NCBI RefSeq assembly: GCF_038719015.1
Contig: NZ_CP152276.1
Span: 1 to 64,000, forward strand
From: Nguyenibacter vanlangensis
GTDB taxonomy: Bacteria; Pseudomonadota; Alphaproteobacteria; Acetobacterales; Acetobacteraceae
DNA length: 64,000 nucleotides
Direction: 5' to 3'
Positions 52,310 through 61,721 of the stretch are shown piece after piece (the first letter of the stretch is position 1; each line of letters opens with the position of its first letter). The notes below the pieces were generated by a model, which was not told the DNA's origin, searched no databases, and worked only from the letters and a program-made list of their open reading frames with translations. The position numbers were made by a program, and so were the translations under genes.

Positions 52310-54400
52310 CTATTCGGCGGCAATCATCGGCTCGCCGGCGTCGTCATTCTGCGCAACCGGCTCGTCGTCGTCCTCCGGCAGTTTTTCGCTGGACTGCTCT
52401 GCGGTTTCCTCGGCCGCAGACTCCGGCGCTGGTTCGGCTTCGACGGCGCGGCCCGGCGTGCGGAGTGGCTCGGGCAGCCAGGCGGCGTCGGCCAGGAGCG
52501 TCTCCGCCTCGGCCGCCATGTCGCCCTTCTTCAGATGCTCGATCCGATCGGCCGCGCGCTGGCCTTTCGCCTGAGAAACCGCCTGAAGGATGCGCGCCTT
52601 CGTCACCCGGCCGAGAAAGTTGTCCACGGTCGGCTTCCACCCGGCCGCTGCCATGTCGAGATCGACCGCCTGCGCTAGCCGGTCGGCATGGGCGGCCGCA
52701 CGGGGCCGCCGGTTCCAAGGCTCGTACACGGCGTTCACCGAAAGGCTGACGATGTGGGCGAACAGGCCCGCCTGGCTGTCGCCGTCCCATTCCTGTAGCG
52801 CGTCCCAGAGGTCGGCAGACTCCTTGGGAAGCGCCTTCGACCAGCTTTCGTGCCGCACGCGGATAGCCTCGGCCGAGGCGCTGTCGTTCAGCCCCGGCGC
52901 CTGCGTCCCGAAGCTGACGCTCTTCAGGTCCAGCTCAAGGCAGCTATCCGAGCCGTAGTGGTAGAAGGTCTTCAGCGTCAGAACGTGCAGGGCCGCGACG
53001 AAGGCGATCTCCGGCCGCTCGCCGAGCGCGTTGCGCAGGCCGAGCGTCCGGTGCGAGGTCAGCTCCGTCATCAGGCGATCGGAGATGGGCGAGAGACCCT
53101 CGTCCTCCTCCGGTTCGGCGTCGGGCTCTGCCGTCACGACGGCCTCGTCGCTCTCGTAGCTGGCGGCGATAGCGCGTTCATTGTCGTCGTCTGCGTTCGG
53201 CTCGGTCGCAGGTTCGACCGGCAATTCGTCTTCCGGCCGGACATAGCCCCGTTCGACGCGAAGCTGGCCCTCGGCGCCGATGCTGACGAAGGCGCCGGCG
53301 CAGGCGATCTCGGCGGGATCGAACACCACGAGCCGGGTCTCGAAGCCCTCCAGCGCCGTTTCCAGCTCCGACAGGCGCTCGTCCACCTCATCCGGCAGTT
53401 CGTCGGCGTCCTGGTATTCCTCGGACAGCCGGTCGAACTCGGCCTGGAGCGCATCTCGGCTCGCCTCTTCCTCAGCGGTCAGCGGCACGGTCTCACCGCG
53501 AAGCTGGCGCAGACCGAAGGCGTGGCCGTAAGCGCAGTCGGGCGCGACCTCGATCCACTTCCAGCCTTCGGCGGCGATCGCCTCGGCGTCCGCCTTCAGC
53601 TTATCGGCTACCATCTGGTCGATCAGTGGAACATCCTGCAGCCAGCCGCCATCATCGCCCTGGAACAGGTCGCGCAGCACCGTGCCGCCTGCCGCCACAT
53701 AGGCGTCAAGGCCGATGAACTGCGCCCGCTTGTCCGAGGCCCGGACCGCGCCCTCGGTCAGCATGCGACGGATGACATAGGGCTGCTTGTCGTAGGAGAC
53801 CTTCAGGCGCTCGAACACCTGCTCCTGGCGCTCATGGTCGCCGGAGACGGTGAAGGCCATGAGCTGGTCGAGCGTCATGCCGTCCTCGGCGTAGACGTCG
53901 AGCAACGCCGGCGAGACCGACGCGAGCTTCAGCCGCTGCTTCACCACGTTGACCGAGACGAAGAACGCGGCGGCGATCTCCTCCTCGGACTGGCCCTTCT
54001 CGCGAAGCGCCAGGAAGGCGCGGAACTGGTCGAGCGGATGCAGCGGCGCGCGCTGGACGTTCTCGGCGAGCGAGTCCTCTTCGGCGATGCCGCTGTCGCG
54101 GACGATACAAGGCACCGGCGCGGTCTTGGCGAGGCGCTTCTGCTTCACCAGCAGCTCCAGCGCCCGGTAGCGCCGGCCGCCGGCCGGAATCTCGAACATG
54201 CCGGTCTCGACGCCGGCCTGGTCGACGACCGCGCGCACGCTGAGGCCCTGCAGCAGACCGCGGCGGGCAATATCGTCGGCCAGCTCTTCGACCGAGACGC
54301 CGGCCTTTACGCGTCGGACGTTCGACTGCGAGAGCAAGAGCTTGTTGAAGGGGATGTCGCGCGAGGGCGAGAGGGTGATCTTCTGAACGGTGGTAGCCAT
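52310..54400 (-). CDS. ParB/RepB/Spo0J-type nuclease-like protein
   Basis: A 696-residue large ParB-family protein: N-terminal ParB/sulfiredoxin fold (NKLLLSQSNVRRVKAGVSVE, FEIPAGGRRYRALELLVKQK, DSLAENVQRAPLHPLDQFRA), HTH region around residues 130-190 (SEEEIAAAFFVSVNVVKQRL) and a long acidic C-terminal half of unknown fold. Such proteins are frequent on conjugative elements and are thought to act in DNA maintenance or establishment rather than classical partition. The ATG at 54400 is used. Its leader shares a conserved element with the DUF932 gene. Confidence 0.88.
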   Translation of the reverse strand: MATTVQKITLSPSRDIPFNKLLLSQSNVRRVKAGVSVEELADDIARRGLLQGLSVRAVVDQAGVETGMFEIPAGGRRYRALELLVKQKRLAKTAPVPCIVRDSGIAEEDSLAENVQRAPLHPLDQFRAFLALREKGQSEEEIAAAFFVSVNVVKQRLKLASVSPALLDVYAEDGMTLDQLMAFTVSGDHERQEQVFERLKVSYDKQPYVIRRMLTEGAVRASDKRAQFIGLDAYVAAGGTVLRDLFQGDDGGWLQDVPLIDQMVADKLKADAEAIAAEGWKWIEVAPDCAYGHAFGLRQLRGETVPLTAEEEASRDALQAEFDRLSEEYQDADELPDEVDERLSELETALEGFETRLVVFDPAEIACAGAFVSIGAEGQLRVERGYVRPEDELPVEPATEPNADDDNERAIAASYESDEAVVTAEPDAEPEEDEGLSPISDRLMTELTSHRTLGLRNALGERPEIAFVAALHVLTLKTFYHYGSDSCLELDLKSVSFGTQAPGLNDSASAEAIRVRHESWSKALPKESADLWDALQEWDGDSQAGLFAHIVSLSVNAVYEPWNRRPRAAAHADRLAQAVDLDMAAAGWKPTVDNFLGRVTKARILQAVSQAKGQRAADRIEHLKKGDMAAEAETLLADAAWLPEPLRTPGRAVEAEPAPESAAEETAEQSSEKLPEDDDEPVAQNDDAGEPMIAAE

Positions 54401-54415
54401 CGGGATGTACTCCGC

Positions 54416-54481
54416 GACGAGCGCCGAAAGCCTCTCTCTCGGCATCAACTCGTCACGAAGCGCAGCGCCGCCCTCTCACTC
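54416..54481 (-). promoter_or_regulatory. Conserved leader element, copy upstream of the parB-like gene
   Basis: Blocks GACGAGCGCCG, GCCTCTCTCTC, TCAACTCGTCACG and CCTCTCACTC (plus-strand reading) occur in the same order and spacing at 55783-55850 before the DUF932 gene. In both cases the element begins about 14-16 bp before the start codon, suggesting a shared promoter or 5' untranslated control element. Confidence 0.6.
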
Positions 54482-54530
54482 TGGAGGGCAGCGCCGCAGG
54501 ACCGACGATCAGGAAAGACTGAAAGGCACG

Positions 54531-54564
54531 AAGCCGGAGACACGCCTTTCCGTATCTCCGGCTT
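54531..54564 (-). terminator. Hairpin downstream of the DUF932 gene
   Basis: AAGCCGGAGA (54531-54540) pairs with TCTCCGGCTT (54555-54564), just beyond the DUF932 stop on the minus strand. A T-rich tail is lacking, so it may be a stabilising hairpin or a weak terminator before the parB-like leader. Confidence 0.5.
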
Positions 54565-54572
54565 TCCGGGAC

Positions 54573-55769
54573 TCAGGCCGCCCGGTCGAGTAGCTTCTTG
54601 GCCCGCGCCTCCAGGTCGAGCCGCGCGTCCTGCTGAGTCTTATCCCGCGCGACCGCGGTGATGCCCTGCACGAAGTCGAAGACGCTCTCGGGCTTGCGAC
54701 CTTCTTCGGCGAGCACCGTCTCGATGATCTTCGCCGTCTCCGTCTTGGAGAAGCCACGCTTGCGCAGGAAGTCGCTGCGGTCCTCGTCGCTGCGCGCCAC
54801 GATCTTCTCGCGCGCCGCCTTGATGCCGTTGACGAAAGGGAGCGGTGAGGAGTTGGCAAAGCGGGTCAGTGCTGGCGCCGCCTCATGCGCGAAGCGGGAA
54901 GCGGCGTATTTCGAGTGACGGATGGTGATCTCCTCGAAATCTTCGACGCCCCACAAATTCCGGTTCTGACAGACCGCCCGGAGATAGAAGCTCGCCATGC
55001 CGAGCGTCTTCGCGCCGACCTCGGAATTCCAGCAGTAGAAACCGCGGAAATAGAGGTCGGGCGAACCGTCGGGCAGCCGGCCGGCTTCGATGGGGTTGAG
55101 GTCGTCGACCAGGAAGAGGAAGACGTCGCGATCGGACGCGTAGAGCGTGGTCGTGTCCTGGGTGATGCCGACACGCGGATTGTAGATCCCCGTCGACCAG
55201 TCGAGTACACCCGGCACCTTCCAACGAGTATCGCCCGTGCCGTTGCCGGCGATGCGCTGCACGGCCGCGACCAGTTCATGGTCGAAGATGCGGCCGTAGT
55301 CGGGGCCGGTGACGGCGCGCAGCTCGACGCGACCGTCTTCGATCTCCAGCGTCTTCACCTGCTCGGCGCGATGGGAGGTCAGCCCGTATTGCAGGTTGAT
55401 ACCGGCGAGTGGCGCCGGAAGCTGGCGCAGATAGGCCGCGGGCGCTCCGACCAGGCCGGCGAGCTGAGCGAAGCTCCAATGGCTCGGCGCGATCGGTGCA
55501 TCCGAGCCGGGCAGCATCAGCGCCAGGCGTTCGGCATCGTCGCGGCTGGCGTCTACCCGGATCGCCGCGCTCTCGACGGTTCGGGTGCGGCTCCGCTCGG
55601 TCCGGCCACGGACGGCGGCATAGAGGTCCGACAGGGACAGGTAACGCTCGTCCGCCGGCCGCGAGAACCATTCCGACGATACCCGGCCGATCCGCTCGCC
55701 GCGGCTCACATCCACTTTGTAGCCGTCAGCGCGATCGCGAGCGGCGTCCAGAATCTCCACATGGGTCAT
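54573..55769 (-). CDS. DUF932 protein
   Basis: A 398-residue DUF932 (phage/plasmid-like protein) member; visible blocks include WSFAQLAGLVGAPAAYLRQL, LRAVTGPDYGRIFDHELVAA, VFLFLVDDLNPIEAGRLPDG and LYFRGFYCWNSEVGAKTLGM. These proteins accompany ParB-like and Toprim genes on conjugative elements and are often early-expressed in the recipient; function unknown. Shares a leader element with the parB-like gene. Confidence 0.87.
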   Translation of the reverse strand: MTHVEILDAARDRADGYKVDVSRGERIGRVSSEWFSRPADERYLSLSDLYAAVRGRTERSRTRTVESAAIRVDASRDDAERLALMLPGSDAPIAPSHWSFAQLAGLVGAPAAYLRQLPAPLAGINLQYGLTSHRAEQVKTLEIEDGRVELRAVTGPDYGRIFDHELVAAVQRIAGNGTGDTRWKVPGVLDWSTGIYNPRVGITQDTTTLYASDRDVFLFLVDDLNPIEAGRLPDGSPDLYFRGFYCWNSEVGAKTLGMASFYLRAVCQNRNLWGVEDFEEITIRHSKYAASRFAHEAAPALTRFANSSPLPFVNGIKAAREKIVARSDEDRSDFLRKRGFSKTETAKIIETVLAEEGRKPESVFDFVQGITAVARDKTQQDARLDLEARAKKLLDRAA

Positions 55770-55782
55770 GGCTAGTCTCCAT

Positions 55783-55850
55783 GACGGGCGCCGGAGGCCT
55801 CTCCTCCAACCCTCAACCCGTCACGGCGAAGCCGGGCCGTCCTCTCACTC
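55783..55850 (-). promoter_or_regulatory. Conserved leader element, copy upstream of the DUF932 gene
   Basis: Contains GACGGGCGCCG, GCCTCTCCTCC, TCAACCCGTCACG and CCTCTCACTC (plus-strand reading), matching the element before the parB-like gene at 54416-54481 in order and distance from the start codon. The rest of the gap to 55993 has a hairpin-like GGTTTCCGGCTTTC stretch similar to that at 54555-54566. Confidence 0.6.
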
Positions 55851-55993
55851 TCAAGGGGCGTTGCGGGGATCTCCCAGCAGAAGGGGTGCGTCGGCGACCG
55901 CGGCGCCGACCAGGGGGAAGGCTTTCCCCTCCAGTGATCCGTCGTCCTGTATCGGCGGGTTTCCGGCTTTCAGGGTGAGCGGTCAGCCTCGAT

Positions 55994-56197
55994 TTACCGA
56001 GTTGCCACGGGCTCCGGGCGATCCATCGCCTCCAGGCGTTCGGGCATGTCGAGCAGTTTGAGCGCAGCGGCGGTCAAGGCTTCAGCGATCGTCGGATAGG
56101 TTTCGGCTGAGCTGATCGAAACGCCTTCGCCCGGGAAGGTCACCGTTGCTTGGAAGCCGTTGCCTTTGGGCGTGGCGGAGAGGGTGATCGTCGGCAT
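55994..56197 (-). CDS. Small hypothetical protein, 67 residues
   Basis: MPTITLSATPKGNGFQATVT begins a 67-residue protein predicted to have two or three beta strands followed by a helix (TIAEALTAAALKLLDMPERL). The pattern resembles HicB-like or type II small domains, but no family is assigned. It starts about 200 bp from the divergent AbiEi-like gene and runs toward the DUF932 gene. Confidence 0.6.
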   Translation of the reverse strand: MPTITLSATPKGNGFQATVTFPGEGVSISSAETYPTIAEALTAAALKLLDMPERLEAMDRPEPVATR

Positions 56198-56415
56198 GTC
56201 AGGGCCTCCACCTGTCTCGTTCCTCGCCGCCAGGCTCGGCGAAGGGGGCCCGCAACCTTAGCGCAACCCTCGGATCTGAGACAGCGTCGTCAAAGCTGCC
56301 CAAGCCCAGGGTGCGATCGGTCCCTATGACTCCCAAATTCCGGAGCCTTCGGTGTCCAGGGCATCAGGTTGCAAACTGTCAGAAAACCGCTTATCTTTCT
56401 AACAGGAGAATGGCC

Positions 56416-57009
56416 ATGTCGCGTCTGAGCGAACAGATTCTGGCATATGCGGAGAGGCAGTCCGAAGGGGTGCCCATATCTGCTAAGAGCTTGCTTCACC
56501 TTGGCAATCGCGCTGCGGTGGATCAGTCCTTGTCGCGTCTGGCCGAGCGCGGGCAGCTCATCCGCGCCGGGCGGGGGGTCTACCTTCGCCCAATCACGTC
56601 CCGGTTCGGCACACGAGCGCCTTCGGTCGAACAGGCTGTTGAGGCGCTTGCCGCCCAGCGAGGCGAGGTCATTGTCTCGAATGGGGCGGCTGCGGCCAAC
56701 GCCCTTGGCCTGACGACGCAGGTGCCAGTTCGGTCTGTCTATCTGACTTCGGGCCGCAGCCGGAAGATGAGCCTTGGCAAGCAGGTCGTGGAGCTGCGCC
56801 ACGCGCCGCGCTGGCAGTTGACCTTAGGAAGCCGGCCGGCGGGCGAAGCGGTCCGCGCGCTCGCATGGCTGGGTCCCGACAAAGCCGAGGAAGCGCTCAT
56901 GACGCTGAAGCGGAGGATGCCGCCAGGCGTCTTCGGCGAGCTGGTGGCCGCCGCGCCGCAGCTTCCGACGTGGCTCGCGCGGAGCGTGGGAAAGGCCGCC
57001 TATGGCTGA
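56416..57009 (+). CDS. AbiEi-type antitoxin/regulator (DUF6088)
   Basis: A 197-residue protein: N-terminal winged helix (LSEQILAYAERQSEGVPISA, LSRLAERGQLIRAGRGVYLR) and the DUF6088/AbiEi-like C-terminal region (EVIVSNGAAAANALGLTTQV, VYLTSGRSRKMSLGKQVVEL). The start at 56416 has AGGAG seven bases upstream; the ATG two codons earlier would be too close. It overlaps the AbiEii-type toxin gene by eight bases. AbiEi proteins repress the operon and counter the AbiEii nucleotidyltransferase. Confidence 0.87.
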   Translation: MSRLSEQILAYAERQSEGVPISAKSLLHLGNRAAVDQSLSRLAERGQLIRAGRGVYLRPITSRFGTRAPSVEQAVEALAAQRGEVIVSNGAAAANALGLTTQVPVRSVYLTSGRSRKMSLGKQVVELRHAPRWQLTLGSRPAGEAVRALAWLGPDKAEEALMTLKRRMPPGVFGELVAAAPQLPTWLARSVGKAAYG

Positions 57010-58018
57010 CGCCTTTCTCTCCCTGCCGGTGGAGGACCGCCGTGAGGCCCTGCGCGTCGCCGCCGATCGATCCGGCCGCCCGGCGCATCTTCTCGAAAAG
57101 GATGTGTGGGTCGTCTGGGCGCTGGCGACCTTGTTCGGATCGCCCGTCGGCGCGCAGCTGGTGTTCAAGGGCGGCACCTCCCTGTCCAAGGCTTATGGCG
57201 TCATTCGGCGCTTTTCCGAGGACGTGGACCTGACCTATGACATTCGCGCCATCGCGCCCGACCTTGTCGGCGAGAACGGCGAAGCGCTGCCAAAAAACCG
57301 CAGCGAGGAGAAGCGGTGGTCGAAGGCGGTGCGCCACCGCCTTCCCGAATGGATAGCCGGCACGGTCCAGCCTCTCGTCGCCAACGCGATCGACGCGCAA
57401 TCGCTTGCAGCAACCCTCAAGGTGGAAGGCGATCGGCTCTACATCGACTACGAGGCCACGTCGGCGGGCTCCGGCTATGTGGCTCCCAGCGTAATGCTGG
57501 AATTTGGGGCCCGGTCGACGGGAGAGCCGGCAAGCCTGCGCGACGTGACCTGCGACGCCGCCGGATTGATCGATGGCGTCGAATTCCCATCGGCCCGCCC
57601 CCGCGTGATGCACGCCGAGCGGACGTTCTGGGAGAAGGCCACGGCGATCCACGTCTTCTGCCTGCAAGAGAGGCTTCGCGGCGAACGCTTCGCGCGGCAC
57701 TGGCACGATGTCGTTCGGCTCGACGAGGCCGGAATCGCCGCCGCCGCCCTGGCGGATCGGCAGCTTGGGGGCGCCGTCGCGCGCCACAAGAGCATGTTCT
57801 TCGCCGAGAAGGGGGCGGATGGAACGCCGGTCGACTATGACGCCGCCGTGAACGGGGGACTGCGCCTTGTCCCGGCGGGCGAAGGGCTGGCGGCGCTGGG
57901 CAAGGACTACGAGCAGATGGTCGCTGACGGGCTTCTGCTGGAGGATGCCGAGCCCTTCGAGGGGCTGATCAAGCGATGCGTCGACATTGAAGCGCGGGCC
58001 AATCGCGCGGCGCAATAG
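57002..58018 (+). CDS. AbiEii/AbiGii-type nucleotidyltransferase toxin
   Basis: A 338-residue DNA polymerase beta-like nucleotidyltransferase with the family signature: LVFKGGTSLSKAYGVIRRFS followed by EDVDL (residues about 56-80) supplies the catalytic Ser and Asp residues, and PRVMHAERTFWEKATAIHVF lies in the C-terminal half. AbiEii toxins modify tRNA or other targets and cause bacteriostasis or abortive phage infection, kept in check by AbiEi. The operon runs on into the Gabija-like genes after 24 bp. Confidence 0.9.
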   Translation: MADAFLSLPVEDRREALRVAADRSGRPAHLLEKDVWVVWALATLFGSPVGAQLVFKGGTSLSKAYGVIRRFSEDVDLTYDIRAIAPDLVGENGEALPKNRSEEKRWSKAVRHRLPEWIAGTVQPLVANAIDAQSLAATLKVEGDRLYIDYEATSAGSGYVAPSVMLEFGARSTGEPASLRDVTCDAAGLIDGVEFPSARPRVMHAERTFWEKATAIHVFCLQERLRGERFARHWHDVVRLDEAGIAAAALADRQLGGAVARHKSMFFAEKGADGTPVDYDAAVNGGLRLVPAGEGLAALGKDYEQMVADGLLLEDAEPFEGLIKRCVDIEARANRAAQ

Positions 58019-58042
58019 AGAAGAAAAACGGGGGAGAGAAAT

Positions 58043-59827
58043 GTGCGCATCTCGCGGGTAAAAATCAGCAACTTCGCAAATTTCTCGGAGATTGACGTCG
58101 AAACTGGCGAAAGCATCGTCATTGTCGGCGAGAACAAGGTCGGGAAGAGCAACTTTGTCCGGGCTCTGCAGCTGATCCTCGACCCTGGCCTCTCTGAACG
58201 TGATCGGCAGCTCGGGCTTGAGCATTTCTGGGATGGCCTGGGAGAAGACAAGCTCGGCGAAACGATCGAGGTCGCAGTCGAGCTGACCGACTTCACCAGC
58301 GATCCACGGTTGATGGCGCACCTCAACGACTGCGTGGTCGATCCCGGGCCGCCGATGGTTGCGCGTCTTACCTACCGTTTTCAGCCAAAGGCCAATCTCG
58401 GGCGGGACCCTCAGAGCCTCTCTGACTATGAGTACATCGTTTTCGGCGGCGACGATCCCGAGATGTCCATTGGGCCGTCGCTGCGGCGGATGCTTCCGCT
58501 CGACGTGCAGGTCGCACTGCGCGATGCCGAAAAGGATCTGTCGAGTTGGCGCAATTCGCCGCTGAGGCCATTGATTGAGGAATTAGCGACGTCGCTCGAT
58601 GAAGACGCTCGGGCTGAAATCCAGGAGCAGGTCAACGAGGCGCAAGCCGAGCTGGTCAGCCACGATGAAGTAGTCGCAACCGCCGAGCGGATCAGCGAGC
58701 GGCTGATCGCGATCGCTGGCGAGCAGCATGCGGTGCCGTTGACGCTCGGCCTGGCGCCCACGCGGGTCGATGCTCTGCTGCGCAGCCTGCGTCTGCTGAT
58801 CGACAATGGTGCGCGCGGCATTCCCGATGCCAGCCTTGGGACCGCAAACCTGATCTTCCTGGCGCTCAAGAGCCTGGAGCTTGATCGGCTCGTGACGGAT
58901 GGCGAGCGCGACCACACCTTCTTCGTGGTCGAGGAGCCGGAAGCGCACCTTCACCCGCACGTTCAGCGTCTGGTTTACCGCTATTTCCTCGGTAGCGGCG
59001 GAGATGGCGAGGAGCAAACGCCGCCACTCACAACCATCCTGACTACGCATTCACCGCATATCGCGAGCGTCACCCCGATCCGGTCGATCGTGCTGCTTCG
59101 TCAAGACGCGGCAGCCAATGCGACGATCGCCGTCTCGACGGCTAAAGCGCCGCTAGACGAGCGCGACGAGGCGGACCTCCAGCGCTATATCGACGTAAGC
59201 CGTGGCGAGATCTTCTTCGCTCGCGGGGTCGTCCTGGTGGAGGGCGACGCGGAGCGGTTTCTCGTGCCTGCGTTTGCGGAGGCGCTGGACATTCCGCTCG
59301 ACATGCTGGGCATCACCGTATGCTCGGTCAGCGGTACGAACTTTACTCCCTACGTCAAGCTGTTGGGTCCCGAGGGCCTCGACATTCCGCACGTCATTCT
59401 TACCGATCGTGACCCGAACGGAACGAAACCCCCGCTGGTCCGGCGCCGCCTGATCAACGTCCTGCGCCTGGTGGAAGACGGTGTAAACTACACCCCTCTG
59501 GACGCCGACGCCGTCATCGCGCGTGCGGAGGCGGTCGGATATTTCGTGAACAGCAACACGCTCGAGCCAGAACTGTTCGCCGGCGGGCTTGCTGAGGCGA
59601 TGCAGGAGGTCATCGAACAGGAGCTGTCGATCGGCCAGGCGACGCGAGATCTGATCCAGGGATGGGTCGATGACACCGACACCCTCGACGAGGAGCAACT
59701 GATCAAGCTCATCGAGCGGATTGGCAAAGGGCGCTTCGCGCAGGCGCTGGCGCCGCACGTGGATGAGGATACGTGCCCGGATTACATCCGGCAGGCGCTG
59801 GAGCATATCCGCGATGCCATTGCGTAG
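58043..59827 (+). CDS. gajA: OLD-family ATPase/TOPRIM nuclease, GajA-like
   Basis: A 594-residue protein: ATPase head with Walker A VGENKVGKSNF at residues 28-38, a helical insertion (about 170-240), Walker B FFVVEEPEAHLHP and His-containing THSPHI, then a C-terminal TOPRIM domain with LVEGDAERFLVP (Glu) and LTDRDPNGTK (DxD). This is the layout of Gabija GajA, an ATP-inhibited DNA-nicking enzyme. The start is GTG at 58043 with a GGGGGAG ribosome site. The helicase gene overlaps its end by 14 bp, completing a two-gene Gabija-like unit. Confidence 0.85.
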   Translation: MRISRVKISNFANFSEIDVETGESIVIVGENKVGKSNFVRALQLILDPGLSERDRQLGLEHFWDGLGEDKLGETIEVAVELTDFTSDPRLMAHLNDCVVDPGPPMVARLTYRFQPKANLGRDPQSLSDYEYIVFGGDDPEMSIGPSLRRMLPLDVQVALRDAEKDLSSWRNSPLRPLIEELATSLDEDARAEIQEQVNEAQAELVSHDEVVATAERISERLIAIAGEQHAVPLTLGLAPTRVDALLRSLRLLIDNGARGIPDASLGTANLIFLALKSLELDRLVTDGERDHTFFVVEEPEAHLHPHVQRLVYRYFLGSGGDGEEQTPPLTTILTTHSPHIASVTPIRSIVLLRQDAAANATIAVSTAKAPLDERDEADLQRYIDVSRGEIFFARGVVLVEGDAERFLVPAFAEALDIPLDMLGITVCSVSGTNFTPYVKLLGPEGLDIPHVILTDRDPNGTKPPLVRRRLINVLRLVEDGVNYTPLDADAVIARAEAVGYFVNSNTLEPELFAGGLAEAMQEVIEQELSIGQATRDLIQGWVDDTDTLDEEQLIKLIERIGKGRFAQALAPHVDEDTCPDYIRQALEHIRDAIA

Positions 59828-61631
59828 TGTCAGCGCAGCGTATCTCGCCCAAGCAGCCGATCTTGCAGGCAATCCGGGTCAGCAGGCGGCTTACGACTCC
59901 ACGGGCAACTGCGTGGTGCTCGCCGGCCCCGGCAGCGGCAAGACGAAGACGCTGGTGCTCAAACTCGCCCGGATCATGGCGGAGGATGTGCGCGCACCCC
60001 GAGGAGCGGCATGCATCACCTATAGCCAGGAATGCGCTCGCGAACTGACGCGCCGACTAGAGCGGCTGGGCCTGCGCGAGGCCCCCAATCTCTTCATAGG
60101 CACGGTGCATGGGTTCTGCCTGAGGCATCTCCTCATGCCCTATGGTCGGCTTGCGGGCCTCCCGGTGCCGTTCCCGCTCACTGTCGCCACGCAACGGCAG
60201 AGCGACCAGGCGATGAAGCGCATCGGCGACCGGCTGTTCGGCGTCGGCCATCCCAACAAGCCCATGGACCTTGGGCGGCATCGACGGTCTGTCCTCGACC
60301 GGACGTCGGTCGCATGGACGAGTGAAGGAGAGCTCGCGACGTGGGCGGAGGGATATGAGGCCGAACTGCGTCGGTTAGGTCTGATCGACTTCGATGATCT
60401 TGTGATCTTCGGGCAGCGCCTGGTTTCGGAGCACGACTGGGTGCTCCCGCTGCTTCAGGCGAAATTTCCGGTACTCGCGGTCGATGAATATCAAGACCTC
60501 GGCGTGGCCTTGCATCGGATCGTCAAGCGCGTCGCCTTCGATGGCGGCGTTCGGCTCTTTGCGGTGGGAGACCCCGACCAGTCGATTTACGGCTTCACCG
60601 GCGCGGACGGAGCGCTGTTGCAGGAGCTTGCCGAACGGGACGATGTCGAGCGTGTTCAGTTGCAGCTCAACTATCGTTCAGCGTCGCGCATCGTCAGCGC
60701 CTCCGAGATGGCGCTCGGGGAAGTCCGTGGCTACCAGTCCAACGACCCGGACCGTCAGGCGGTCATAGAATTCGTTCGGTGCGACGATGGCCTTGAAGGG
60801 CAGGCCGCGCACGCGGTCGCTGAAATCATTCCGGCAGCCCTCGCGGCCAAGCCCGGACGCGCCGTGGGTGACATTGCCATCCTCTATCGTGACTACCGGG
60901 CCGGCGACGTGGTGGCGGAAGCAGTTGCTGCTGCGGGGATCGATTTCGTTCGCGTCGACACCGCGGCGCCCTATCGCAAAGTCGCGCTCACGAGCTGGAT
61001 TGAGGATTGCGCCGCGTGGTGCGCCGATGGCTGGCGAGAGGCCCGGCCGCAGTTGCGTGGACTGCTCGATCGCTGGCTCGGATTTCATCGCACTCGGATC
61101 TCAGAGGTGCAGGCCCGAGATGAGTCGCAGCGCCTGACGCAGCTTCTATGGTCGCTTCGCGTCGAGGAGGGGCTCGCCCGGGATTTTGTGACGGCTGTGC
61201 GGGCTGGAATACTCGATGCGCTAATGGCGGCCGAGCCGGGTCTCGCCGATCAGCGTGAGCAGGTGGATCGCATGTCGGCCGCACTAGCGGTCGGGGGACC
61301 GCTCGCCGATCTCGACCTTGCAAGCCTTGGCGGTCGCGACGGCTCTCCGCTGCATCTGAACTTGCTCACGCTGCACTCAGCAAAGGGGTGTGAGTACGAC
61401 GTTGTGATCATGGTCGGTCTCGACCTCGGAAGTTTGCCGTGGCGCAATGAATTGGCCGCCGCTCGCCGCGAGAGCCGGCGGCTGTTCTACGTCGGTCTCA
61501 CGCGCGCCCGTGACGAAATCCATATGCTCTATTCCGGCTACGTCGATACTGGACGCGGCCGGATGCGTTGGGGGCGCTCGCCATTTCTCGATGAACTTGA
61601 AGCGCGGATGGACGAGGCGGAAATCGGTTGA
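59814..61631 (+). CDS. gajB: UvrD/Rep-type helicase, GajB-like
   Basis: A 605-residue superfamily 1A helicase with all main motifs: I GPGSGKTKTL, II LAVDEYQDLG, III GDPDQSIYGFTGAD, IV QLNYRSASR, V LTLHSAKGCEYDVV and VI RRLFYVGLTRARDE. The start at 59814 lies inside the end of the OLD-type gene. In Gabija the helicase partner senses or processes DNA ends and is needed for defence. It is longer than the best-known GajB, so a non-Gabija OLD-helicase pair is possible. Confidence 0.85.
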   Translation: MPLRSVSAAYLAQAADLAGNPGQQAAYDSTGNCVVLAGPGSGKTKTLVLKLARIMAEDVRAPRGAACITYSQECARELTRRLERLGLREAPNLFIGTVHGFCLRHLLMPYGRLAGLPVPFPLTVATQRQSDQAMKRIGDRLFGVGHPNKPMDLGRHRRSVLDRTSVAWTSEGELATWAEGYEAELRRLGLIDFDDLVIFGQRLVSEHDWVLPLLQAKFPVLAVDEYQDLGVALHRIVKRVAFDGGVRLFAVGDPDQSIYGFTGADGALLQELAERDDVERVQLQLNYRSASRIVSASEMALGEVRGYQSNDPDRQAVIEFVRCDDGLEGQAAHAVAEIIPAALAAKPGRAVGDIAILYRDYRAGDVVAEAVAAAGIDFVRVDTAAPYRKVALTSWIEDCAAWCADGWREARPQLRGLLDRWLGFHRTRISEVQARDESQRLTQLLWSLRVEEGLARDFVTAVRAGILDALMAAEPGLADQREQVDRMSAALAVGGPLADLDLASLGGRDGSPLHLNLLTLHSAKGCEYDVVIMVGLDLGSLPWRNELAAARRESRRLFYVGLTRARDEIHMLYSGYVDTGRGRMRWGRSPFLDELEARMDEAEIG

Positions 61632-61721
61632 TCCCGATACTGAAGTTCTCACCAACTTCAATCGTTCGAGGCGGGTCGCGGCAAGTTGAGGAACCTCAGA
61701 TAAACCACAGGGTGTGTGCCA

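Noticed and set aside
52850..54661. Plus-strand open frame of 603 codons opposite the parB-like gene
   Set aside because: It is the antisense shadow of a clear ParB-family gene; high GC suppresses stop codons, and no domain is recognisable.
56897..58321. Minus-strand open frame of 474 codons across the AbiEii and GajA-like genes
   Set aside because: Antisense to two genes with clear catalytic motifs; no independent support.
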